Below are positions 35,101-46,161 of a stretch of DNA of 64,000 nt, one piece after another. The notes under the pieces are model-generated. The model did not search any database and was not told the origin of the DNA. It saw nothing but the letters and a program-made list of their open reading frames with translations. Location: contig JAIVEN010000026.1 of NCBI GenBank assembly GCA_026686845.1, positions 20,806,001-20,870,000 of the forward strand, read 5' to 3'. This DNA is from Adenanthera pavonina (taxonomy: Eukaryota > Streptophyta > Magnoliopsida > Fabales > Fabaceae). Numbering within the stretch: position 1 is the stretch's first letter; the number at the start of each line of letters is the position of its first letter. The position numbers were made by a program, and so were the translations under genes.

Positions 35101-38100
35101 AACTCAATTGCTCCCTCAAATATGCCAATTTCATGGGATTTTGTCATTTGAAGCTTTTCGATGCATATAGGGAAACTTTGTGCTTCTACTCAAAACTAAC
35201 TTAAAAGGAGCTCCAATTGGGATCAATTCTTTTGAATTGGCTAAAATATATGTGAGGATGCCAGGTAAAGGCAATTGCCCCTTAATGATGCCAATTTTAT
35301 CGAATTTTGTTTGTTTATCCATTTCGGTGCATTTTTAGAAACTTTATGGTTATACCCAAAACTAGCAGAAAAAAGCTCTAATTAGGTTCAATTCTTTGGA
35401 ATATGCTTGAAATGTTGTGTGGATGTTGGAAGAACTCAATTTCTCCCTAAAAGATGCCAAATTCATGAGATTTTAATGGTTGAACCTTTTTAGTGCATTT
35501 TTAAAAACTTCGTGCTTCTGCTTAAAACTAGCCCAAAAAGAACTTTGATTGGAATCAAATCCTTGGAATAGGCTTGAAATGTTGTGAAGATGTTGGATAA
35601 ACTCAATTGCTCTCCCAAAGATGCAAATTAATGGGATTTTGTAGGTTTAAGATTTTTGGCACTTTTTCAGAAAATTCATGGTTATTACTAAAAATAGCCC
35701 AGAAAGAGCTCCAATAGGGATCAATTCTTTTGAATGGTCTTAAAATGTTTGAGGATACCAAATGAACTCAATTCCTCTCCAAAGATGCCAATTCCACGGG
35801 ATTTTGTTTGTTTAAGCTTTCCTGTGCATTTTCAGAAAGTTTGTGTTTCTACCCAAAAACAAGCTCAAAAGGAGCTCCAATATGGACAATTCCTTTGAAT
35901 AGCATAGAATTCTTGAAAGGATGCCAAACTAACTCAATTTCCCCGACAAAGTTGCCAATTTTGTTGGACTTTGTTGGTTGAAGCCTTTCATTGCATTTTT
36001 AGAAACTTTATGCCTCTTCCAAAAACTAGCTCAAAAGGAGCTCCAGCAAGGATCAATTCTTTTAGATAGGTTAGAATTGTTGTGAAGATGCTAGATAAAA
36101 TCAATTGCCTCTTAAAGATGCCAATTTCATGGGATTATATTTGTTTATACTTTCAATGTATATTTAAAAAACTTCGTGCTTTAGACCAAAATTAGCTCAA
36201 TCGGTACTCCAATATAGACAATTCTTTTGAATAGGATAGAATTGCTATGAGGATGTCTGATAAACTTAATTACCTTCTCAATGTTGCCAATTTTGTGGGA
36301 TTTTGTTAGCTAAAGCTTTTCGATGTGTTTTCAGAAACTTCGCATTTCTGTCCAAAAATTAGCTCAAAAGGAGCTCCAAATGGGATCAATTCTTTTGGAT
36401 AGCCTAGAATTGTTGTGAGTATGTCAAATAAACTCAATTGCTCCCTCAATGATTCCAATTTCATGGGATTTTGTATGTTTTAACTTTTTGGTGCATTTTT
36501 AGAAACTTCATTTTTTTGGCCCAAAACTAGCTCAAAAGAACCTCTAATTGGGATTAACTCTTTGGAATACCCTTGAAATGTTGTAAAAATGCTAGATGAA
36601 CTCAATTTTTTCCCCAAAGATGCCAAATCCATGGCATTTTGTTAGTTGAATCTTTTTGGCACATGTTCAGAAACTTCGTGCGTCTGCTCAATAATAGCCT
36701 AGAAAGAGCTTTGATTTGGATTAAATCTTTGGAGTATGCTTAAAAAGTTATAAGGATGCCACATGAATAGAACTAGTCCATCAAAGATGTCAATTCCATT
36801 GGTTTTTGTCGATCGAAGCTTTTTGGTGCATTTTCTAAAACTTCATGCTTCTACCCAAAACTAGCTCCAAAGAAGCTCCAATGTAGATCAATTCTTTTGA
36901 ATAGGCTAGAATTGTTGTTAGGATGCCAGATTGACTCAATTTCCCACTCAAAGATGCCAATTTCATGGGACTTTGTTGGTTGAAGCTTTTCGGTGCATTT
37001 TCAAGAACTTCTTGCTTCTACCAAAAACTAGCTCCAATAAAGCTCCGATTGGGATCATTTCTTTAGAATATGGAATATGCTTGAAATGTTGAGAGGATGC
37101 CAGTTAAACTCAATTGCTCCCTTTAAGGTGCCAAATGCATGGGATTTTATCAGTTGAAGCTTTTCGGTGCACATAGGGAACTTCATGCTTCTGCCCAAAA
37201 GTAGCTCAAAAGGAGTTGCAATTAGGATCAATTCTTTTGAATTGGCTAAAATATTTGTGAGGATGCCAGGCAAATGCAATGTCCCTTCAACGATGCCAAT
37301 TTCATCTGATTTTGTTTGTTTAAGCATTTCGGTGCTTCTTTAAAAGCTTCGTGCTTCTACCAAAAAAAGCTTTGATTGGGCTCAATTCTTTGAAATATGC
37401 TTGAAATGTTGTGAGAAAGCCAAAAGAACTCTATTGCTCCCTTAAAGGTGCCAAATTCACGAGATTTTAATGGCTTGACCTTTTGGTGCATTTTCAGAAA
37501 CTTTGTGTTTCCTCCCAAAACTAGTCCAAAAAGAACTTCAATTGAAATTAATTCATTGGAATAGGCTTGAAATGTTGTGTGGGTGCTTGATAAACTCAAT
37601 TTCTCCCTCAAAGAAGCCAAATTCTTGGGATTTTGTCAGTTGAAGCATTTCGGTGCATTTCAGAAAATTTGTGCTTCTACCTAGAACGAGCCCAAAAAAA
37701 GCTCCAATAAGGATCAATTCTATTGAATAGGCTCAAAATGTTGTGGGGATACCGAATGAACTCAATTGCTCCCTCAAAGATGCCAATTTCATAGGATTTT
37801 TAGGTTGAAGTTTTTTAGTGCATTTTTGGAAACTATGTTTCTTCCCAAAACTAGCTCCAAAGAAGCTCCAAATGGGATCAACTCTGTGGAATAGTCTTAA
37901 AATGTTGTGAGGATGCCAGATGAACTCAATTTCTCCCTCAAAGAGGCTAATTTTATGGGATTTTGTCAATTGTAGCTTTTCAGTGTACTTTCAGAAACTT
38001 TATGCTTTTATTTCAATTTTTTTGAATATGCTAGAATGTTGTAAGGATTCAAGATAAAGTCAATTGCCCCCTCAAAGATGGCAATTTTGTGGGATTTATT

Positions 38101-40720
38101 AAGTTGAATCTTTTCGTTGAAATTTCAGAAACTTCATGTTTCTATCTAAAACTAGCTCAAATAATGCTCCAATTGAGATCAATTGTCTCGAATGCACTTG
38201 AAATGTTGAGAAAATGCTGGATCAACTCAATTCATCCCTCAAAGATGCCAAATTCATGGGATTGTAAAGGTAGAAATTTTTTTGGTGTATTTTGGGAAAC
38301 TTCGTGCTTCTGCCCAAAACCAACTCAAAAGGAGCTCCAATTGGGATTAATTCTTTTGAATAGGCTACAATTGTTGTAAGGATGTCAGATAAACTCAATT
38401 GCTCCCTCAAAGATGCCAATTTATTTGGATTTCATTGGTTGAAGTTTTTTGGTGCATTTTCGACAGCGTCGTGCTTTTGCACAAAACTAGCTTAAAAGAA
38501 GCTCCAACTGGGATCAATTCTTCAGAATATGCTTGAAATGTTGTGAAAATACTTGATGAAATTAATTGGCAAAGATGCCAAATTCATGGGATTTCTTTAG
38601 TTAAAGCTTTTTGGTGCATGCTAAAAAACTTTGTGCTTCTATGTAAAACTAGCCCAAAAGGAATTTCAAATTGGATCAATTCTTTAGAATAGGCTTGAAA
38701 TATTGGGAGGATGTCAGATGAGCTCAATTGTTCTCTCAAAGTGGCCAATTTTGTGGGATTTTGTGAATTCAAGCTTTTTAGTGTATTTTTGAAAACCTCA
38801 TGCTTTTGCTCAAAACTAGTTTAAAAAAAGCTCCAGTTAGGATCAAGTCTTTTGAATTGGCAATAGTATTTTTGAGGATGCTAGATAAACTCTATTGCCC
38901 CCTCAACGATGCTAATTTCATGGGGTTTTTTTTTTTAAGTCTTTCGGTGCATTTTTAGAAACTTCATACTTTTGCCCAAAACTAGCTGAAACGAAGCTCC
39001 GATTAGGATCAATTCTATGGAATACGCCTGAAATGTTGGGAGGATGCTGGTTGAACTAATTGTTCCCTCTATGATGCCAAATTCATGGGATTTTGTCGCT
39101 TGAAGCTTTTTGGTGCATATAGGGAAATTCATGCTTTTGCCCAAAACAAGCTCAAAAAGAGCTCCAATTGAGATCAATTATTTTGAATTGGCTAAAATAT
39201 TTGTGAGGATGCTAGAAAAATACAATTTCCCCTCAATAATGCCAATTTCTTCTGATTTTGTTTGTCTAAGCTTTTCATTGTATTTTCAAAAACTTTGTGC
39301 TTCTGCCTAAAACTAGTTCAAAAGGAGCTCTGGTTGGGATCAATTGTTTAGAATTTGCTTGAAATCCTGTGAAAATGCTGGAAGAATTCAATTGCTCCCC
39401 GAAATATGCTAAATTTATGGGATTTTGTCAGTTGAAGCTTTTCGGTGCTTGTTCAGAAACTTCGTGCTTTTGCCCAAAGGTAGCCTAGAAGGAACTTTGA
39501 TTGAGATCAATTCTTTGGAGTAGACCTAAAATCTTTTGAGGATATCGGATGAACTGAATTGCTTTTCGGTGCTTTTCTGGAAACTTCATGCTTCTGCCCA
39601 AAACTAGCTCAAAAGAAGCTCCGACATGGATTAATTCTTTTGAATAGTCTAGAATTGTTGTGAAGATGCTAGATTCACTCAATTACCTACTCAAACATGC
39701 AAATTTCGTGGGATTTTGTTGGTTGAAGCTTTTCTATGCACTTTCAAAAACTTTGTGCTTCTACGTAAAACTAGCTTAGAAGAAGCTCCAATAGGGATTA
39801 ATTCCTTGGAATACGCTTGAAATGTCATGAGGATGTCAGATGAACTCAATTGCTGCCTCAAAGATAGCAAATTCATAGGATTTTGTCAGTTAAAGCTATT
39901 CATTGCATTTTGGGAAACTTTGTGGTTCTACCCAAAACTAGCTTAAAAAGAGCTCCAATATGGATAATTCTTTCAAATACATCAAAATTATTGTGAGAAT
40001 GTTAGGAAAACTCAATTGCCTCTTAAAAATGCCAATTTTGTGGGATTTTGTTAGTTGAAGCATTTTAGTGCATTCTCAGAACTTCATGCTTCTGCCCAAA
40101 GCTAGCTTAAAAGGAGCTCCAATTAGGGTCAATTGTTTTGAATAGGTTACAATTGTGGTGAGGATACCAGATAAACTCAATTGTCCCCTCAAGGATGCCA
40201 ATTTCGTGGGATTTTGTTTGTTTAAGCTCTTCAGTGCATTTTTGAAAATTTCGTGCTTCTGCCCAAAACTAGCTCGAAAGAAGCTCCAAATTGGGTTGAT
40301 TCTATTGAATTGGCTATAATTGTAGTGAGGATACCAGATAAACTCAAATGGCCCCTCAAAGATGCCAAATTAATGTGATTTTGTTGGTTGAAGCTTTTCA
40401 GTGTATTTTCAGAAACTTCATGTGTTTGCCCAAAACTAGCTCAAAAGAGCTCTAATTGGGGTCAATTCTTTTGAATGGGCTAGAATTATAGTGTGGAAGC
40501 CAAATAAGCTTAATTTCCATCTCAAAGATGCCAAATTCATGGGATTTTGTTAGTTGAAGCTTTTTGAGTTCATTTCTAAAAACTTCATGCTTCTGCCTAA
40601 CACTAGCTTAGTGGGAGCTCCAAATGGGATCAATTCTTTTGAATAGGCTAGAATTGTTCTAAGGATGCCAGATAAACTCAACTATCCCCTCAATGATGCC
40701 AATTTCATGGGATTTTGTTT
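32188..40720. repeat. Satellite array, right block, with higher-order structure
   Basis: Continues the same monomer family to 40720, roughly 50 monomers here. Two layers of higher-order duplication are visible: a recent 835-bp (five-monomer) tandem duplication at 33505-35174, and an older one in which about 33090-34300 resembles 35925-37150. The array stops mid-monomer at GGGATTTTGTTT, where an LTR begins at 40721. Confidence 0.93.
33505..35174. repeat. 835-bp tandem duplication of five satellite monomers
   Basis: Copy 1 at about 33505-34339 and copy 2 at about 34340-35174 differ at only a handful of bases by eye, while neighbouring monomers differ widely. A 99-codon minus-strand frame is identical in both copies (34000-34299 and 34835-35134), which reflects the recent duplication rather than coding constraint. 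Confidence 0.93.
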
Positions 40721-41514
40721 TGTTAGCAATCCCATGTTTTGATGATAACAAATCTAGAGAAGAAGTTTTACAGGAATATTTGGTTTACAGACAAAATATA
40801 AAGTTCACAAGTGAAGAATATTCAATTCTAGATTCTTTAGTAAGTGGTTCAATTCCTTTTTTATTTTCAGAAGTTAATATTTTGGAAGATTTGAAAGTTT
40901 AGTAATAGCCTCATGTCAAATCTCTTGAAATCCATTATACATAATTGATTATCCTTGTCTATGTAATCGGTTATATAAGCCTTGTTGTCTAGTTACATAC
41001 TTTCCTACTGATCTATCAATTAACCCCTCCAAACAATCGTTTCTTGCTTATGTTGGTTACGTTATTTCAACACCCTAATCGATTGTATTCATTATATTCA
41101 ACTATATCAATAATATATTCTATCTAGATTAATCCTTATCTGATATAATCGATTACCTTACTCAAAAAAATCAATAATTGAGCTTTAGTCTTTTTGGATA
41201 CACTTCAATTCCATGAACTAATTAATTACTCTCAAATCTAATTGAATATATTGCCTTATATAACCTATTACTTTCATATATAATCGATTATAATTCATCA
41301 ATGAGATTGCATGCTCTTTGTTTGAAATCTAACCTATTACTCTTAAAGTCCTAATCAATTATCTCATGCTTTCACTTAAAAATTTTTCCAACCCAATATG
41401 TTATATCTAAAATAAATCGATTATCTTCTATTTCATTCTTGTTTTCCTCTACGATAATCGATTTTCTTTACAAATAGAATCAGTTACTTCTTCATAATCC
41501 CTAAATATGTTTAT
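40721..41514 (+). mobile_element. LTR family D, 5' fragment
   Basis: Starts TGTTAGCAATCCC and then TGTTTTGATGATAACAAATCTAGAG, which parallels the start of the family E LTR at 61021 (TTTTGATGATGACAAATATAGAG), so it is read as the 5' end of a plus-oriented Sirevirus-like LTR inserted in the satellite. From 40940 to 41500 it carries repeated TAATCGATTA-type palindromes. It is cut at 41515 by an inverted long LTR; the rest is outside the window or lost. Confidence 0.65.
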
Positions 41515-44144
41515 TGTAACACCTTGATTTCAGGCATTTTTCCCATATATTAGATCATTATAGATGCCTTTCATCATAGTTTAGAAACAAGAATCAAAAT
41601 ATAGTAAAAACAGAATTTTCAATTTTCTCGGGGACTATTCACTTGGTAAATTCCAGTTTTCTCGATAAACTTTGAAAATTCATAACTAATTCTACAAAAA
41701 TTCTATTAAAGTAATTAAAGTCTTTAAAAATAGATAAAAAGATTCTATTAGTGGGAAAAATAAGCAACATGGCAAATATTGGGCTAATTAGTATAGTTTA
41801 TTCCTTCAAAAAGTGATTTGGTCATTTTTTAAAATTCCTGATTTTGACAATAAATTTGAAACATCATATTTCCTTCTATTTTGGACCAAATTGTGAATAC
41901 TATATGTCATTTGAAAGCTATATATGTCTACTTTCTATATATTTACTTGTACATTTATTTCACTTGCACAGGGCATAGCATTAATTTAAATTATGAAGGG
42001 TCAAAATTCAACTTTTATTGGAATAGTTTTGGGAAAATCTCCATTTGTTCTATTATATAGCTCCAATTACCTCCATATCAGTGGCATATGAAACTTAAAA
42101 CATAGACCTTTAACCACTAAATTTTTGGAGCTCTGTATGATTTTATATTGTCATTTGAATTTTCTAGTACCTAACTTTCAGTTTCTAGTTTTCTCAATCT
42201 TGTCTTGTTCTGAACCCTAAATTTGAAAATTCACCATAAATGGTACACTTATCCAATTTATGTGCTCTTGAGCTCTATGGAAAGTTATTCCTTGTACTTT
42301 CAGAGCATATAAATTAATTAAACTAATTGTCCTGCTACACATGAACAGTACCTATGTTTCTATTAGAATGTTCAGATTAAGCATTTCCATTCATATCTTG
42401 GCAAAATGAGTTTCATATCATAATTACATCATCATTCATAGTACCACATTCATACATAACATAATGAAAAACTTAGAAATACATGATAACAAATAATGGC
42501 AGCATCACTCATCTATACATATATGTATACAAATGTTCACATCTTAACATAATAACATGTATCATCAACCACTCTTCATTATCTTCTTCATGCATCTAAC
42601 TCCTTCCTTAGCCCTTTTCCATGGTTTTTCCCTAGCATGGTTAGCATGTGGGAGGGTGAGATTCAAATAGTCTTAGTAGTAATTACCATTCAAGCACATA
42701 TGTTATCACATTTAACAATATGGTTTATAGAAACAAACAACAATCACTTGAACACATTAAGTCACATAATTCTATAAAAATTTGGGTAGCATGTCAGTTT
42801 GTAAAAGGGATATCCAGAGGTCAAAAACCTCTTCATTTAGCTCAACCAACAATCACAAATCATTAAAAAAACCATGTGACAAGTGATCATGCTCATAGAA
42901 ATCATAAAAGACAACATAGTGCAAAAATCAGTAAATTTACTACCTTTGAGTATTCCCTTGCTTCCCACACTTGCTACACTACTTCTTTAGCCTTCCACAA
43001 CTTTCTTGAACCTAGTTATAACATCATTTAAGTATTTCAGCCACTAGTTTCAACAGCAATACCGTATAGTACTCACAAAACCTAAAATTCTCATTTTGCT
43101 TTCCTTTAAGATTTTCTCGAAACCAACACTTGCACTTAACTAATTTGGACCCAAGGAACCCATTTTTGGGGTCAAAATTATGAAACTCTAACTCTAAACA
43201 TAAACCCTAACTAACCAAAAATAAGGGAAATGGAGAAAAATTGCTATATTTCAAATTACTTCAAACAACCTTCAAAATCATGCTTTAAACTACTAGTTAG
43301 GCATTTCTCCTAAGTTAGGTGGATGGAAACTCATTTTCTCCATACCCTATGCCTTAGCCAAAATCTTTAGATAGAGGGAAAAGAAAGAAAACTCAAAGAA
43401 ACTATCATGAATCCCTTGCATATGCAAGCTAATAAGCCTAGAATATTACCTTGATGCTTAAATCTTCAAGCTTTGCAACTTGTCTTCACTTTCTCCTTCT
43501 CTTTTTCATTCTTCTCTCTTAAGTTTTTGGAGGTCTCTCTCTCTTGTTGTAGTTGCTGGTTGTGTCATGCAAAATGAGGATGAAAGAGAATTAATCTACT
43601 TGAGTTTGGCTTAATCATGGTTACTTAAACTTAATCCAACCTTGGTTACTTTTAACATACTTCTTCAAGAAGTATTTGCATAAAATATTAAAATAATTGG
43701 ATTTTCCCCCACATGGTTGCTGACTTGCATAACTAAGAGAGGGGACATCTTACCAAAATACTTGGTATTTTTTTCAGTCCAGATATATCCAGTACCGGTA
43801 AATTTCTAACTATACCAATAAAGTTACTGTTTAGGGATACAGGACTATTATAAATTTATATCCATATTTCCTTAATCATCCTGTCCCAAAGAATATTTTA
43901 TTACCTTTTTGCCCATATCCTGTCCCGGTTACCCTTTAACTATCTGTGGGGCCTACAATATACTTTATCGGTATAAAATTACTTTTGGATACTTGACACT
44001 AATTATTTCTTTACTTTTAATCAATTAAATTTTATGCTATATATCTTTGGACTCAGCTTGTCATAAGCTTCGTTTTGACAGTAATTTTACATATTTACAA
44101 AATTACCCTGACCCAAGATCAAATTATAATTTTTTAAAGCTTTC
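41515..44144 (-). mobile_element. Long LTR in minus orientation, left part
   Basis: Begins TGTAACACC, the reverse complement of the GGTGTTACA end of the 11032-14144 family. The reverse strand aligns with the plus-oriented relatives; for example 43860-44140 matches 58380-58680 inverted. It is interrupted at 44144 by element C and continues at 56077. No coding block is visible. Confidence 0.75.
44140..44144. repeat. Target site duplication CTTTC of element C, left copy
   Basis: CTTTC at 44140-44144 is repeated at 56072-56076. Joining the flanks restores the alignment of the minus LTR with its relatives. Confidence 0.95.
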
Positions 44145-45848
44145 TGTTAGCAAGGCTGACTTCCCAAGAGGGGGGGTGAATTGGGAAGATTGAAATTTTT
44201 CTACACAAAGTGAAGTGGGTGAAGATATCACAGTGTAATGAAAACAATGAGTAAAATAGAGTAAGCTGATAAGTAAGGATAAGGAGAAGAAGACTCAGTG
44301 ATTTATCCTGGTTCGGTCTATCCACTTGACCTACGTCCAGTCCCCAAGACAACTCTTGAGATTTATCCACTATCCAGCAAGAATTTCAACGGGCTTCCTG
44401 CTAATGCCACAATACACGAGTATGCTCTGTTCCTGAGCTCTCTCAAACTCTCCAAGCACTTTCTCTGTGTGCTTCCCAATCCCCTTGTGAATTCCCCTCA
44501 CAAGTAAATCTATCTTCCAGATGAAGAGTAGATTGTTTACAAGTGTATAACTCTCTTGAATAGAGTAGATATGAAGGTTAAAGTACAGATAATGAAGTTG
44601 AGAGGGTAAAAGCTTTTAAGAAGAAGATTCAGCAGAAATTCGGTATATACAAGTTTGATTCGTTACCCATAACTTCAAATGATGTTATATTTATAGTTTT
44701 AGTTCTCAAATATCCGTTAGAGACTAAATCTATCTGTTGGGGAAGTTATCCAATGGTTACTCTGAAAAACTATCCGTTTACCAACCGTATTTAATGTTTC
44801 TGACACACTGAAATTCGAATTTTGATTGGTCAACAGACGAATTTCGAAGGAACCGAAGGTTAAAGCTTCCAACGTTAAAATACGAAGTTCGTCTGTCCAT
44901 AGAGTGAAATTCGAATTTTGAAACTTATAAAATATTTTCATAATGTGACATACGAATTTTCAAGAAGAAAGTTTTTCTGTAAATCATGAACAATGTTTTC
45001 AATTTTCTACAGTACCCTCGAAATTTAAATTTCGGATGCCCAAAATTCGTCTGTCCATTGAACGTTCAAAGAGGCACAGAAGATAACTTTCTCCAAAATT
45101 CGAATTTTGACAGAGTGAAATTCGTCTGTCAGAGACCAGTTTTGAAACTTAATTTATTCTTGATCTCAGTTAAACTTTAACATTGTTTCAGACGAATTTC
45201 TTCTGTTTTCTCAAGTTGTGTTTTGTCTGAAATTCAAATTTTGAAAGAGTGAAATTTGTCTGTCTCAAAGAAGCTCCTTTCAGACTTATATGAAAATTCA
45301 AATGTTGCAAAGTCAAAGTTCATCTGTCAGAAAGCATTTTTCAAACTCAATTTCTTCTTGATTTCAGATGAACTTTAACATAGTTTCAGATGAATTTCTT
45401 TGGTTTTCACAAATTGCATTTTGTCTGAAATTCAAATTTTGAAACTGTGAAGTTCGTCTGTCACTAAAAAGGCTTCTTTCAGACTTGATGAAAATTTGAA
45501 TTTTGAATGACCAAAATTCATCTGACAGAGAGACATCTCTTCAGACTTATTCAGTTTTAGCTCAAAATTCGAATTTCCAACTTGACAGTTCAGTTTAAAC
45601 TTTCAAACTTCGTCTGTTTGTGAGTATTTTTCAAATAAGTAAAGATTTAACTTCAAATCAAGGTTTGAAAACATCTTTTTCTCAAATCAAAATCTTTTAC
45701 CCAATCAAAACAAAAACTAAAGATCCTACAAAAGATCTAACAGCAAATACTCAGAAAATCTTCACTTGACGCACTTTGATCTCCTTTGAAATCTTCAGTC
45801 CAAGCTCTTGGATGTTGGTTTGGAATCATCAAAACTCTTGATTCAACA
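44145..45848 (-). repeat. 3' LTR of element C (1704 bp)
   Basis: In element orientation it begins TGTTGAATCAAG at 45848 and ends GCCTTGCTAACA at 44145. A minus-strand TATA box lies at 44684-44696. Many copies of TTCGTCTGTC and of the palindrome AAATTCGAATTT occupy 44810-45610. Small frames in this LTR recur in the other copies of the family and are not genes. Confidence 0.95.
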
Positions 45849-45862
45849 TTCTCCCCCTTTTT
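45849..45862 (-). promoter_or_regulatory. Polypurine tract of element C
   Basis: Minus strand AAAAAGGGGGAGAA directly abuts the 3' LTR start (TGTTGAATC). Confidence 0.93.
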
Positions 45863-46161
45863 GATGATGACAAAACAACTCACAAACTGAATTAGTACTT
45901 GGGTTTGCTTTCACAAGCTCCCCCTCAACATATGCATTACAGTTCATAAGATATCATTTCCAACAGATTAAGTGAAGAGATTCAAAGCCCAAAACATTGC
46001 AACCAAGAACATAATTCATTTAATCAAATTGTTGTAATACATATTTTAATTTAAGATCAGTTCTCAAAACATAAGGAATAACCATCAAACAAGATACAAA
46101 ATACAAGCAAACAACTAAAAACAAGATACAACAGGAAGATTCAGCCTTAGATCTAAAACAA
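45863..46161 (-). other. Element C 3' untranslated region
   Basis: About 300 bp between the ORF3 stop and the polypurine tract. It holds GTTGTTTTGTCATCATC just before the tract, a sequence shared with element A (8055-8070). No reading frame or other signal was seen. Confidence 0.7.

Noticed and set aside
27401..40720. Satellite as 3'-UTR tandem repeat of a giant Tat/Ogre-type element
   Set aside because: No primer-binding site follows the LTR end at 27400 and no pol or polypurine tract borders the array.
44298..44507. 69-codon frame recurring at 54521-54730 and 60039-60233
   Set aside because: Part of the element C family LTR, present once per LTR copy; no coding evidence.
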